Under the pieces are notes generated by a model, which made no database searches, was not told where the DNA came from, and was given only the letters and a program-made list of their open reading frames with translations. From Atrina japonica (Eukaryota > Mollusca > Bivalvia > Pterioida > Pinnidae), in the NCBI GenBank assembly GCA_030159075.1, contig BROG01000554.1, forward strand, positions 197,001-261,000: a stretch of DNA of 64,000 nt. The letters are read 5' to 3'. This document shows, piece by piece, positions 35,801-43,706 of this stretch (its first letter is position 1; the number at the start of each line of letters is the position of its first letter). Both the position numbers and the translations under genes were made by a program.

Positions 35801-38103
35801 GAAAAAACATTCACAGTCGAAATGTGGTCTTACAAGACAGGTGGTCTCTTAAAAGAGGTTTTATCTAAAGAATTATTTTACCATGTAATTTTCAAAATGT
35901 GGTCTCAGTTGTCTTTTATGAGAGTGGTCTCTTATGACAGACTCAACTGGAATATTTTTAACCTTTCTTACTGGTGTATTTCATTAATGCATCTCAGACA
36001 GTAGGAAATAGTTACTGAATAAAAAGTCATTGACAATCTTGGTTCAAAGCAGCGTTGTAACCAGAAGATGTCGATATCTAATCTGGAAACTTGAAGACAA
36101 GAGTACATGTGTGCTTAACTTTGCTGCATTGGACCAAGAGCGCAGGTGCCAATTCGTTTCTTCCGGATTCCAGATTAGATGTCGACATCTTCTGGTTACT
36201 ATGTCGACATAAATAACTGACAAGTAAATGTCGCATCCAAACATAAACACGATATAAAGCCGAGTTTATGACTTGCTATATAATTATCTCGGCAAGTTGA
36301 ATAAGTTGACATCTTTTTCTACAATGTCGACATCATCTCGTATGATGTCGACATAATCACAAAATTGTGTCAACATCATTAAGTCGTAAGTCAGCATCTC
36401 GATGACAGAAATATGTCACCATAGATATCCAATATCACACATGCACCTTAACTCATCCACCCCTGTGGTCACATTTAGACTCATCCAAATCAATGCAGGA
36501 GTGAACAAGTTCATATTGCATGTGAAATGTAAAACTTTTATTTTAAATCATACACCCCTAAATTCTGACAGTGGACTTGACCATTCTTTAAAATGGGCAG
36601 GTCCAAATGTGACTTCAGGGGTTGATGAACTAAATCCCACCAGATATATGCAAATAAATAGACTTTCATGAAGTTTGACATCGTCTTTAAAATCATTCAT
36701 TCTATCTCTTACAGGAGAAGTCAGGTATTCAAAGAACAACTTAAATGTGACGACACTTATGCATGTGGATAAAACACTTCCGCTATGGGTTTTCTTTGAT
36801 GTATACGGAAATGTACAGAAGATCAGGACCTTGGGTATGTACAGTGTACAGCTGAAAAGAGTGTTCGGATATTTGCAAATGAATATTGAGCGGCAAACAT
36901 TGAATTTTAAAATTACTATTAAAATATTTGATCCCATGTCTGGTACCAATTTATCACACAGTGTAGCATTATCATGTCATCGCTGATTGGCTAAAATATT
37001 GATTACTGCTTTGATAACTGGGTAGTGAAAGAATTTCTCATCATTGATTTCAACCTGCAAGCTTTTTAGTCAGTAAAAGAAATTGCATAAATTTAAAATT
37101 TTTATACCAAAACACCAGTCATTCAGTTTATGCATACCGACAAGAACTCAAATAGTCCACCAGCAGTGAGAAATATATTTATTTGGACTGGCCTAACTGC
37201 TTTAGGAGCATCTATGGTCCATTGGCTAGAGCATTGCTCTTGCGGAAGGCTGGTGGTCTATTAAAAACTAGCCACCACCTTTTTGACCGGAAAAATGTTG
37301 AGTGTTAAGTAAAACACATTTCAAAAAAAATTTAAAAAGCCAATCCTTTCTAAATATTTAGTTTTATCTCACCAATGCATCTGTAAACCACTGTTTTCTT
37401 TTGGAACATTACCCGTTTATGCCTCTTTAAACTACCGTTTTTACAAAGTTCATCAAGTAATTACCAAAAACATGTGCTTAATATTGCTGCAAAAATAAAA
37501 TTTTGACCTTTGACCTTACGGCCTGAAAATCTGCAATAGAGTTCCTGTAAGACCAAATTGCCTTGTAAGAACACTTGTATACATTAATGTCAATATGGAT
37601 ATTCATTTGAGTTTATTCCTATTTTAGGAGTTACAACACATGTTCCTCCCGTGCCTCCAAGACCGAGGTCAACTCCATTTATGCGAGACCCAGCTGGTTC
37701 ACTGACTGTAGCGCTACCTTCACGAGACCAGCAATCATCTCAGGCATCTGCAAGTACATCAAACTTACAAAATCTTCAGCGCTATCAACAGATCAACATG
37801 ATGCGGAGTAATAGTGTGCCATCGGGTGTAACAGTGGGTGAACCCACATCTCCGCCACCCGTACTTCCGAAAAGTGCGATGTCAGTACCAACATCACCAC
37901 AAACAACCATAGATCCAATAGCGGAAGTAGAAGCCAGCGAATGCACCGTTTGTTATGAGAGGCCAGTTAATGCTGTGTTATACACGTGCGGACACATGTG
38001 TATGTGCTATGAATGTGCTCTTGTTGTGCAAAACAATAAAGGAGCACTGTGCCCAATATGTCGGCAACATATCAGAGATGTAATCAAGATCTATAAAACG
38101 TGA
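11676..38103 (+). CDS. neur: Neuralized-like E3 ubiquitin ligase, four exons (5' end missing)
   Basis: Join 11676-12185, 28480-29001, 36715-36834, 37628-38103. All introns are GT-AG and every junction splits a codon after its first base, so the frame is continuous for 542 residues before the TGA at 38101-38103. Order: NHR1 (about residues 10-170), linker (171-225), NHR2 (about 226-384), Ser/Pro-rich linker (385-485), C3HC4 RING (490-529). This NHR-NHR-RING order defines Neuralized/NEURL1/NEURL1B. Known family role: E3 ligase that ubiquitinates Delta/Jagged-type Notch ligands to promote endocytosis, acting in the cytoplasm and at the plasma membrane. Related RING-less or SOCS-box NHR proteins are excluded by the RING. 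The visible length is close to that of whole vertebrate family members, so probably only a short N-terminal exon is missing; I could not find it upstream of 11676. Confidence 0.93.
12213..12312 (+). repeat. Truncated TTAA-family fold-back next to the NHR1 exon
   Basis: It contains ATGGATGAGTCCAAATGTGG and CCACAGGTGTAAATGA, matching the larger fold-backs at 8219 and 36448. It lies about 30 bp past the donor of the NHR1 exon. Confidence 0.6.
12375..12720 (+). repeat. 15-16 bp minisatellite
   Basis: Repeated TTTATTTCATGATGAC, about 20 units with substitutions. It lies within Neuralized intron 1. Confidence 0.93.
12745..13190 (+). repeat. Three diverged units of about 145 bp
   Basis: Each unit contains GCCATACCTAAGTCAT-like sequence, then CTAGGCTCC-TATTTGGTACAGG, and ends in TTAGAGTTACTCCCCTTTG. 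The first and second are well aligned, the third partial. Confidence 0.75.
14104..14185 (+). repeat. TTAA-family short fold-back, left end eroded
   Basis: It contains CTTCTGTAAATCAATGACTT, then AGACCAGTCCAAATTTGTCTT, and ends GGGTTAA, matching the family copies at 2005 and 28253. Confidence 0.75.
14391..14851 (+). repeat. 460 bp direct repeat, copy 1
   Basis: From TAGGAAAAACAGCTGCTTTG to GGTGGTGTCTGTCC. It is almost identical to copy 2 at 16855-17314, with only a couple of substitutions seen (for example GTGCAGAATA versus GTGCGGAATA). It contains CTGATTGGTCATT (inverted CCAAT box) and ACAACATGGGCGC. Confidence 0.95.
16855..17314 (+). repeat. 460 bp direct repeat, copy 2
   Basis: Second copy, 2.46 kb downstream of the first and in the same orientation. 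The left flanks differ (GCAGTAGG versus CTATAGG) and the right flanks differ straight after CTGTCC, which fixes the repeat limits. The 41-residue minus-strand peptide start shared by both copies comes from this duplication, not from a gene. Confidence 0.95.
17479..19240. other. Intron 1 sequence, one SINE remnant
   Basis: No exon seen. A tRNA-derived SINE body occupies about 18660-18912; the rest is AT-rich unique-looking sequence. Confidence 0.6.
18660..18912 (-). mobile_element. tRNA-derived SINE, minus orientation
   Basis: It shares ATCTTTCACTCATATGGAGA, CTTCAAATTTTGGCC and CCATTGAGCAGTGAGGGT with the copy at 60584-60862. Its right end carries a degraded B box, read on the minus strand. 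The tail lies to the left. Confidence 0.8.
19241..20035 (+). repeat. TG-rich microsatellite passing into a 22 bp minisatellite
   Basis: TA repeats at 19249-19266, then TGTGTATG runs. From about 19740 there are tandem copies of GTGTTTTTGTAAGTGTGTGTAT (22 bp, given here once; split GTGTTTTTGTAAG / TGTGTGTAT). The long ORFs on both strands are repeat-derived. Confidence 0.93.
20232..20442. repeat. Large fold-back copy of the TTAA family
   Basis: It ends with GGGGTTGATGAGTTA and contains GTCAGAATTCAGGG on one arm and AGAATTATGACAGCAGATC on the other, the paired arms of the fold-back. The left tip is degraded. Confidence 0.7.
20632..20736 (+). repeat. TTAA-family fold-back
   Basis: Starts TTAACTTGTCAACCCCTG, has CATTTCAATAAATGGTATAG and CTACTGTCATAATTCAGGG inside, and ends GGTCCACGAGTTAA. 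Confidence 0.75.
21308..21357 (+). mobile_element. 5' fragment of a tRNA-derived SINE
   Basis: GCCTCCATGGGTGAACGGTT, then AGAGCATCACACTTTGAACTG, matches the head of the SINE at 29042 and retains an A-box-like segment. It is truncated where the tandem array begins. Confidence 0.75.
21360..22725 (+). repeat. 33 bp and 59 bp minisatellite array with HindIII-site-bearing units
   Basis: It begins with 33 bp units GTCATGTACCTGTCAAGTC, then ATATACAGAAACTT. It drifts to AGAAGCTTGTCATG units, then forms a very regular 59 bp array from about 22200 (ATCATGATATACAGAAGC, TTGTCATGCTATATACAG, AAGCTGGTCATGTACC, TACATGT). Homogenisation increases to the right, as expected of recent expansion. Confidence 0.95.
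22745..23130 (+). repeat. 26 bp minisatellite
   Basis: Repeated TCATGTTATTTCTTTGTAACATCATG, written here in two parts: TCATGTTATTTC and TTTGTAACATCATG. About eight good copies to 22960, then diverged TCATGTCATCTGT units. Confidence 0.92.
23257..23560 (+). repeat. GGGGCATTAG fold-back MITE, right end lost
   Basis: Starts GGGGCATTAGCTGTGTTTC and continues with the same interior as the complete copy at 27558 (TAGATTGATAAATAATAATA, AGAGATATACCCAGG). It loses similarity near 23560 before its right terminus. Confidence 0.75.
23841..24250 (+). repeat. CA microsatellite and ACACACATAGATAGAC minisatellite
   Basis: A pure (CA)n run at about 23842-23893, followed by 16-20 bp units ACACACACATAGATAGAC. 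The Cys/Val-rich minus-strand ORFs here are translations of the GTGTGT strand. Confidence 0.95.
25188..25672 (+). mobile_element. Dispersed repeat ending AAGGCCCATTGGCCTC
   Basis: It has the look of a common bivalve interspersed repeat: TTTTCAACTTCTTCACAAGA, CCAATTGTAATCAAACTTGG, AAGGTCAAAAGTCAAGGTCA, and a terminal near-palindrome GTTAAGGCCCATTGGCCTC followed by TTGTTT. The class is unknown to me; the internal TA microsatellite is at 25498-25521. Confidence 0.5.
25699..25789 (+). repeat. TTAA-family short fold-back
   Basis: 91 bp from TTAACTCATTGACTCCTG to GATGAATCAGTTAA, with CTTCTGTAAATTAATTACTT inside. Confidence 0.85.
26473..26700 (+). repeat. GGGGCATTAG fold-back MITE, partial
   Basis: Starts GGGGCATTAACTGTGTTTAC and includes ATATACAGGCATAAACAATC. 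It is interrupted by a TA microsatellite, with remnants (AATCAATTGCAAG, AAAGTGCCAG) to about 26735. Confidence 0.6.
27558..27911 (+). repeat. Complete GGGGCATTAG fold-back MITE
   Basis: 354 bp. Left terminus GGGGCATTAGCTATGG, right terminus CACAGCTAATGCCCC. The two halves are imperfect inverted copies: AACAAATAAGAGATATGCAC on the left matches the reverse complement of the right half, AACAAATAAGAGCTATACAC. No ORF. Confidence 0.85.
28253..28342 (+). repeat. TTAA-family short fold-back
   Basis: CAACTCATCAACCCCTG to GGGGGTAAATGAGTTA, with the family interior. The outer TTAA is mutated at both ends. It lies about 140 bp upstream of the NHR2 exon. Confidence 0.85.
28480..29001 (+). CDS. neur: Neuralized exon: linker and most of NHR2
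   Basis: The acceptor is CTTTTACAG at 28479; the donor is TGACAG|GTGAGT at 29001/29002. It encodes residues 171-344. The first 55 or so residues are a Ser/Pro-rich linker (LSLSSSVNVESTPVAPS). NHR2 then starts near MQWHQLTGRNIRVI and includes NAYVFSARPLKVGEKIVVQI, LAFGFSAFDP, ELPDDSDLLLDRKEYWVV and the break at CFHLTLT. The last strand pair of NHR2 is on the next exon. A tRNA-derived SINE sits 41 bp past the donor, and the reading frame runs through it to a stop at 29315. Retention of this intron would therefore give a truncated protein lacking the RING. Confidence 0.94.
29042..29323 (+). mobile_element. Full-length tRNA-derived SINE beside the NHR2 exon
   Basis: The head has an A-box-like GATCCAGTGGTTAGAGC and a B-box-like GGTTCGGAACCC (29112-29123). 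The body and tail include TTTTGCCAGTTTACTTGCAG and ACTGAAAAAATTGTTGAATG, then GGCGTAAAACAC. Related copies are at 8730, 21308 and 37213, all plus strand. The tail style matches SINEs I associate with molluscs. Confidence 0.85.
29740..31330 (+). repeat. 43 bp minisatellite array, 1.6 kb
   Basis: The unit is CATGACATATCTCAGTTTCT, then AGCCAAGTTGTACAATGTAT and GGT (43 bp). The core 30290-30730 is very regular; the edges are diverged, with AGCACAGTTGTAC variants. Confidence 0.95.
31749..31990 (+). other. Isolated non-repetitive ORF segment, possible alternative exon
   Basis: A frame open from a TGA near 31736 to the TGA at about 32004. From 31808 it encodes AAPPFRLTRLEPVWDSDPEH, then LIGVPLYWDDLDSEKKM and LPRYLVW. 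Composition is protein-like and unlike the surrounding repeats. TGTTCCAG at 31807 could be an acceptor and CCGAG|GTATCT near 31927 a donor. A phase-1 start would join exon 28480-29001 in frame, but the phase-2 end would not fit the next exon. I do not recognise the peptide. Confidence 0.3.
31780..31800 (+). promoter_or_regulatory. YY1-like site next to a consensus CRE
   Basis: GCCGCCATGTT at 31780-31790 fits the YY1 core in reverse orientation. TGACGTCA at 31793-31800 is the palindromic CREB/ATF site. They are two bases apart in an otherwise CpG-poor intron, so they could mark an internal promoter. Confidence 0.35.
32124..33022. mobile_element. Fold-back element with minisatellite core
   Basis: The left arm 32124-32302 and right arm 32840-33022 are inverted copies of about 180 bp. 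For example, GTGGCTTTGTTGATAATGCA on the left pairs with TGCATTATCAACAAAGCCAC on the right. About 540 bp of 33 bp tandem repeats lies between them. Its right end abuts a truncated GGGGCATTAG MITE, so it is probably nested in it. Confidence 0.85.
32303..32839 (+). repeat. 33 bp minisatellite with donor-like motif
   Basis: The unit is GTCATATGTGTGGCTCTG, then TAGTACATTTGGTAA. Being 11 codons long, it is open in several frames. GGTAAGTCA occurs four times (about 32461, 32695, 32728, 32761). Confidence 0.93.
33023..33371 (+). repeat. GGGGCATTAG fold-back MITE, left tip lost
   Basis: The interior matches the copy at 27558 (ATTCCTATATATTTTGTG, TTGCAATTGATTAATTCAAC) and it ends CACAGCTAATGCCCC. The left terminal inverted repeat is missing where the fold-back element ends. 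It includes an ATTTT/TTTTA-rich run at 33285-33350. Confidence 0.8.
34177..34267 (+). repeat. TTAA-family short fold-back
   Basis: 91 bp from TTAACTCATCAACCCCTAA to GGGTGTATGAGTTAA; family interior ACAATGGACTCTTCTGTAG. Confidence 0.88.
34473..34808. repeat. GGGGCC-ended fold-back MITE
   Basis: Left GGGGCCCATTTTATCAAG, right CATAAAACAGGCCCC. The inner arms share CTAAGTTGTAAGTCTTAA and its inverted counterpart (TTAGACTTAAGACC). About 336 bp, no ORF. Confidence 0.75.
36054..36390. repeat. GTCGAC-rich fold-back
   Basis: The arms GTAACCAGAAGATGTCGATA (about 36057) and TATGTCGACATCTTCTGGTTAC-like (36178-36200) are inverted copies around a 100 bp spacer. ATGTCGACAT or close variants recur four times to 36355. 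Confidence 0.75.
36448..36634. repeat. Large TTAA-family fold-back
   Basis: Left TTAACTCATCCACCCCTG, right CTTCAGGGGTTGATGAACTAA. The arms have GTCACATTTAGACTC and the inverted GGTCCAAATGTGAC. It ends 80 bp before the third Neuralized exon. Confidence 0.82.
36715..36834 (+). CDS. neur: Neuralized exon: C-terminal part of NHR2
   Basis: The acceptor is CTCTTACAG at 36714; the donor is CTTGG|GTATGT at 36834/36835. These 120 bases encode residues 345-384. They complete NHR2 with GEVRYSKNNLNVTTLMHVD, then LPLWVFFDVYGNVQKIRTL, the same ending signature as NHR1 (LW-x3-D-x-YG). Both flanking introns are phase 1, so this exon could be skipped without a frameshift, which would leave a broken NHR2 joined to an intact RING. 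A fold-back repeat ends about 80 bp upstream of the acceptor (36448-36634). Confidence 0.93.
37213..37345 (+). mobile_element. Internally deleted tRNA-derived SINE
   Basis: Head GGTCCATTGGCTAGAGCAT joined directly to the tail GCGGAAGGCTGGTGG, TTAAAAACTAGCCACCACC, AAAATGTTGAGTG, AAAACAC. It lacks the B box region of the copy at 29042. It lies in the last Neuralized intron. Confidence 0.75.
37628..38103 (+). CDS. neur: Neuralized terminal exon: linker, RING finger and stop
   Basis: The acceptor is CTATTTTAG at 37627; the stop TGA is at 38101-38103. It encodes residues 385-542. First comes a disordered Pro/Ser-rich linker (VTTHVPPVPPRPRSTP, then EPTSPPPVLP). The RING follows, with C490, C493, C505, H507, C511, C514, C526 and C529 spaced C-x2-C-x11-C-x-H-x3-C-x2-C-x11-C-x2-C. 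This is the usual Neuralized C3HC4 arrangement, located at the extreme C-terminus as expected for the family. No zinc ligand is missing. The 3'UTR follows, but its end cannot be fixed from sequence alone. Confidence 0.95.
37942..38061 (+). other. C3HC4 RING finger coding segment
   Basis: This segment runs from the codon of the first zinc-binding Cys (ECTVC) to the last (CPICR). In the family this domain recruits the E2 enzyme. The ligand pattern is complete. Confidence 0.93.
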
Positions 38104-38690
38104 ACATCCAACAGGTTAGAGAATAATTTTATAATCATACGATGGTCCTGAAATCTGTGTAATAGAACGGATGGGATAGGGCATCCTTCCTAATATCTAT
38201 CACTGTGCATTAACATGTCAAAAAGATGGATGAACACTTCTCCATTTAAGATTTGACAGAATTTTGTTGCCATTTTGTTGAAACATTCTCCTTTCCCCTT
38301 CAATCGGAGAACTATCACAGATGAGATTATCAGATTGTGTAAGCCTTGATAAACTTGGATGAGAATTACACATCAGAGGCATGACGTTAGTAATGAGACA
38401 GACAAATTATAACCCATCAAAAATGTCTACCATGTTTCTCTAATTGGACCAGCAAATTAATTCTAACTTGTGCAATTTTGTGAAAATAATGATTTTTGTA
38501 TTTTACATTTCATCAACAATGTTACAAATTAATTTTACATTTTATGAAATTCCTGAAGAAGTTGACAAATTATTTTTCGTCAAGAATGGTCTCAATATCA
38601 AACATCTTTCAAATTTGAGTTGGGTAACAGTCCGAGTTTATTGGTACCTGTATTTACAATACTTGTAATTGACATTGAGCTTAAGATACA
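38104..38690 (+). other. Proximal 3'UTR of Neuralized
   Basis: Unique-looking AT-rich sequence directly after the stop. I saw no AATAAA in it, so the UTR either ends with a variant signal or runs on into the repeats. Confidence 0.5.
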
Positions 38691-39080
38691 ATGTTAACAA
38701 TGTTGTTGGTACACATGTATTATTTTATTTACCTAATACCTGCAATAGATTGCTACCTAACACAGTACCCATGATGTTGGTACATTTGTGTTATTTTTGT
38801 ACCAAGTGCAATACTGGTACCTGTGGTATTGGTATGTTAGAGTTAATTTTTGTACCAAATGCAGTACCTGTGATGTTGGTATATTGTTATTTTTGTACCA
38901 AATGCAGCACCTGTGATGTTGGTACATTTGTGATTTTGTACCAAACACCAGCAACAGATAGCAGCTAACACAGTACCTGTGATGTTGGTATATTTGTGTT
39001 AATTTTGTACCAAACACAGTACCTGAGGTGTTGGTACATATGTGTTATTTTTGTACATTGTGATGTTGGTACATGTATGT
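38691..39080 (+). repeat. 46 bp degenerate minisatellite
   Basis: Repeated GTGATGTTGGTACATTTGTG, then TTATTTTTGTACCAAATGCA and GTACCT, about eight units. The ORFs on both strands are repeat-derived. Confidence 0.9.
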
Positions 39081-39169
39081 TATTATTGTACCAGAATTTA
39101 TACCTTAATGTACGTTCAACGATAAGTTACTCACATGATGCAGTTTAAACTGACACATACCTACAAGTA

Positions 39170-39830
39170 ATCAACATTGTAGTACACATGTACCTACACA
39201 TCAACCTTCAACCCAAAGGTTGTACCAGTGTACCCAAATTGTAAAGGTACAATTAACCAACAGAATTCACCCAAGCATATGTACCTACACATCAACCTTC
39301 AATCCAAAGGCTGTACCAGTGTACCTAAATTGTAAAGGTACAATTAACAACTGAATTTACCCAAGCATATGTACCTACACATTAACCTTCAATCCAAAGG
39401 CTGTACCAGTGTACCCAAATTGTAAAGGTACAATTAACAACTGAATTTACCCAAGCATATGTACCTACACATCAACCTTCAATCCAAAGGCTGTACCAGT
39501 GTACCCAAATTGTAAAGGTACAATTAACAAACAGAATTTACCTAAGCATATGTACCTACACATTAAACTTCAATCCAAAGGTTGTACCAGTGTACCCAAA
39601 TTGTAAAGGTACAATTAACAACTGAATTTACCCAAGCATAGCCACATGTAATAACAACAATCCAAAGGCTTATACCAGTGACCCAAATTGTAAAGGTACA
39701 ATTTATCACAGAATTCACCCAAGCATATGTACCTACACATCAACCTTCAATCCAAAGGCTGTACCAGTGTACCCAAATTGTAAAGGTACAATTAACAACT
39801 GAATTTACTGTAGTGTAGCCACATGTAATA
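39170..39830 (+). repeat. 90 bp satellite-like tandem array
   Basis: Seven units of about 90 bp: TACCTACACATCAACCTTCA, ATCCAAAGGCTGTACCAGTG, TACCCAAATTGTAAAGGTAC, AATTAACAACTGAATTTACC, CAAGCATATG. One unit carries a GCCACATGTAATAACAAC substitution that recurs at the end. Confidence 0.95.
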
Positions 39831-39989
39831 ACAACAATGTGACTTATTTGACCTGTGTTGGTACTTTTATCACAGTTCAACTGTATTTAAATTCATAGTA
39901 AATGTTTTGTTCAGGATTCACAGACCCTTACAGATATACAAAGTCCTGTACCAGATATTTTTGGCAATAACTGTCATCCTATATGACTG

Positions 39990-40260
39990 TCATCCATAGA
40001 CATTAACTGTGTCAAGATTGGTTAACTGTGTCAAGATTGGTTAACTGGGTCAATATTGGTTAACTGGGTCAAGATTAGTTAATTAGGTCAACATTGGTTA
40101 ACTGGGTCAAGATTAGTTAATTAGGTCAACATTGGTTAACTGGGGCAAAATTAGTTAATTAGGTCAACATTGGTTAACTGGGTCAAAATTAGGTAACTGA
40201 GTCAAGATCAGTTATCTGGGTCAACATTTATTAACTGGGTCAACTTTACAAAGTGATACA
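39990..40260 (+). repeat. 20/40 bp minisatellite
   Basis: Repeated TTGGTTAACTGGGTCAA, then GATTAGTTAATTAGGTCAAC. Ten or so units. Confidence 0.92.
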
Positions 40261-41159
40261 GTTACACTTGTTGAATTAAGTTTGAAATGTTTCACAGGTA
40301 AACATTTCCTCACCTGTACCTGGTAGACTTCAATCATTTATAGACATTTCAGAGATTTTAAAGGGCCATAAAGTGAAAGTGTTATACAGATTTACCTTTT
40401 ATAATTGATCTATATGATATTATGGTACACAAGCACTGAATGTTCATGGTAAACATGACCCATTCTGGTGTGCATGTACTAAATTAAAAATTAGTTATTT
40501 TATATGAACTTAAAAGAGTATACTTATAAATTCGATTGTGATTATGTGTCTGTACAGTGTACATGATTTTTAAATCAGCTCCAACTGTTCAGATAAAAGT
40601 CTTCACAGCTCATTCCATCAGAGTAAATTTTCGTCCACGGTCATATTTCTGTTATTCATGACTATGGTTTATTTTCAATGACAAAAAAAACTAGAGCAGT
40701 TAGAGTTCAAGGAAATCTTCTGTAATTTTAACCCTTTCAACACTACAGATCATAGTGGTTTGGTTTAAGACAATCGAAAAGATCATACCATTTTGGTAAC
40801 AAGGTTTGAACGGCTTAATTAGAGAGGCAGAAAGAGCAGTCAGTTATATGTATGATATATTTTGATCTATCATGTCATTGGCATCACTAAGTTTTCTTAG
40901 TCCTCAGAAATCTGTAAGGATACCTCAACATATAAGAACTTGCAGAAATGTGTTCCTCATTTTTTGCCAGTTCATCACTGATTCTGAAGAAAAGTTTGAT
41001 TTTGTCATAAGATTTTATGCCTTCATGATATATGTACATGTTAATTTAGGTGTTAAAATTTAAATTCAAACCTAGATCTAGTACATGTACCTTGATTCTA
41101 AAAGAGAGATTAAACGTCACAGATATTAACATATACATACATTGGGGTGGATGATATAC

Positions 41160-41890
41160 ATTGTGGACTGCTGTGGTTGATATAAACTGGTACACAGGTT
41201 GATATAAACTGGTACACTGGTTGACATAAACTGGTACACTGGTTGATATAAACTGGTACACTGGTTGACATAAACTGGTACACTGATTGATTTAAACTAG
41301 TACACTGGTTAATATAAAGAATGGTAGACTGGTTGTTATGAACTGGTACACCGGTTAATATAAATGGTACACTGGTTGTTATAAAGTGGTACACTGGTTG
41401 ATATAAATGGGTACACTGGTTGATATAAACTGGTACACCATTTAATTTAAACTATGGTACACTGTTTAGTATATACTAGTACACATGTTGATATGAATGG
41501 GTACACCAGTTAATATGTAATATATACTATGGAACACTGGTTGATATAAACTGGTACACTGGTTGTTATAAACTATGGTACACTGTTTGATATATAAACT
41601 GGTACATCAGTTGATATAAATTGGTTCACTTGTTGATATAAACTGGTACATTGGTTGATATAAACTGATACACTGGTTGATATAAACTGGTACATTGGTT
41701 GATATAAACTGATTGATATAAACTGGTAAATCAGTTAACACAAACTGCTACACCAATTAATATAAAGTATGGAACACCGATTGACATAAAGAAGGCTTAC
41801 AGTACACTGGTCGATATAACTGTACAGCAGTTGATATGCAAAATGGCACAAGTTGATATAAACTGGTTGATATAAACTGTGTCACGTTTC
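41160..41890 (+). repeat. 22 bp minisatellite
   Basis: Unit GGTTGATATAAACTGGTACACT (split GGTTGATATAA / ACTGGTACACT), about 30 copies with variation. Confidence 0.94.
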
Positions 41891-42254
41891 ATCCTGTCTG
41901 TTGACTTTGTATTTTCCAATTTTCATTTCATTCGAAATATTCGGTACAAACAACAGATGGGCACATGTATTTTAATTCGTATTGATTTTTGTCGAACATG
42001 TTACAGTTAGAATTTTCATTACACTTTATCTAATATCCATTACCAATTAATTTGTGTACTCAGCATATGGTCAGTGCAGTTTTGATTCAGTTTTTTTGTT
42101 CCAAGTGCAGCATGTGTAAAGTGGTCGTTAAATGCAGGTGACCATATTTACAAGAAGTCACAAATTTTTAATACAATATGTTCCATTTAAAAACCACAAA
42201 ACATGTTGATGACTGCTCAAGGATAAATTTATACTTATTGATAGAATAATTTAA

Positions 42255-42426
42255 TACAGTGGAACCCATCTTGAGAGACCACCCCATTTGCCACTAAAAT
42301 GTGGTCTCTCAAAAGACATTTAATGTAAAGGTTTTGACAAAGTGGCTCTAAGAACATGCAGAATGTGGTCACATAAGACAGGGAGACTTTAATTAGAATG
42401 GTCTCCGAAGCACGGGTTCCACTGTA
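42255..42426. repeat. Mariner-like fold-back MITE, complete
   Basis: 172 bp. Left TACAGTGGAACCCATCTTGA, right CGGGTTCCACTGTA, with GAGAGACCAC inside. TA-flanked CAGTG ends fit Tc1/mariner non-autonomous elements. Confidence 0.8.
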
Positions 42427-42959
42427 ATGAGATTGTAGGACTGGTCAGTACTCTACTGATAGGTCCAGTTATTAACGACCTATGCAACTTCAGCACCAAT
42501 ACCTCTCATGTACATTTATTATACAAAATATGTTGTGTTGCAATTTGTACATACGTCTCGATGAGAAATCTGCTACTGGGATTGTGACATTATAATTTCA
42601 CCTGAAATATGTTTCAGATTCGAAATGTTACCTGTCTTCTGATTGTACAGAAGATTTTATGCTCACATTGTATATATGTATGTTATCTTGTTGACTTTGA
42701 ACTACACAAAAATATGTAAAAATCACCTTTTTTCCTCCCCCATATGTAGTCATACTCATTAGTGAAGAAACCAATGTTATACATCTTGTTCATGTTGTTA
42801 TTGCTGCAATAGTATTCTTTCCCTTGCTGTTGTGTAATTTTCCCATCATTTATGTACAGGGCCCAGAGCAATAAACTTTGGAACAGTCTCAAGTCAGAAA
42901 ATACATGTAATATAAACTTGGCCTGCATAGCCAACTGGAGATCGATAACCTTCAGAATT

Positions 42960-43200
42960 ACTCAAGTCTTTAAATTTTACTCAACTTTGGCTAATCCTGA
43001 AATCTGATTGGCTGAGCAGGCCAAGTCAAGAATATTGTCACACTTGAGTAAATTCTCAAGTTTTAGGGTGCCAGGCCCAGAACCTGGAACCATATACTGC
43101 AAGAATATTCTCAACTTGGCCTTCTTAGCCAAACAGATTTCAGGAATAGCCAAAGTTGAGTAAAATTTTCAGACTTAAGTAAATTTTGGGTTGTCCAACA
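42960..43200. repeat. Fold-back around TGAAATCTGATTGGCT
   Basis: The left arm has TTTTACTCAACTTTGGCTAA and CAAGTCAAGAATATT. The right arm has AATATTCTCAACTTGG and AATAGCCAAAGTTGAGTAAA, its inverted copy. A related arm is at 56345-56440. Confidence 0.75.
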
Positions 43201-43659
43201 CTGGTTCCCACTTGCAGAATTTAAAAAATATTCTAAACATAGCTTATTTAGCTAGTCAGAATTCAGAATTAGCTAAAGTTGAACAAACTTCTCAAACTTG
43301 AGTAATTCTAGAGTCTTATGCAAGTGGACCCATGGCCAGCATTAGCTAAAACTGAGAACATTCTCAGACTCGAGTAATGCTGTAGTTTTCATTTTTTGTC
43401 CATGGGCCCTGGTTTGTTTTAAAAAAACTTAGTCATGTTAATTAATTTATTATTAATTGATCATTCTGTACATACCTTGAGAACTTCTATATATATTTAT
43501 TATGTTGATTTGTGTATACTGTATCTTCTACCTGTTGACTTTCATATTCTTGTGATATCGTCTTCTGTGTTTATAAAGATTTTGTTGATTTTTTCTGTCC
43601 CACTACATCTCGCTGCCTATTTTGTATAATTTGATCACGACATGTATGTCCTTAAAACC

Positions 43660-43706
43660 AAGATGGCTCTCGACTGATTTCACGTGAAATACCACTAGTG
43701 ACGTCA
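43660..43706 (+). promoter_or_regulatory. YY1-like core, CACGTG E-box and consensus CRE cluster
   Basis: AAGATGGC at 43660-43667, CACGTG at 43681-43686 and TGACGTCA at 43699-43706. The same YY1-like plus CRE pairing is seen at 31780-31800. No adjacent gene start is visible. Confidence 0.3.

Larger units (their letters stand above)
33372..36714. other. Intron 2, 3' part
   Basis: No exon seen. It contains a TTAA fold-back (34177-34267), a GGGGCC fold-back (34473-34808), mariner-like fold-back fragments at about 35080-35170 and 35820-35955, and a GTCGAC-rich fold-back (36054-36390). Confidence 0.6.
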
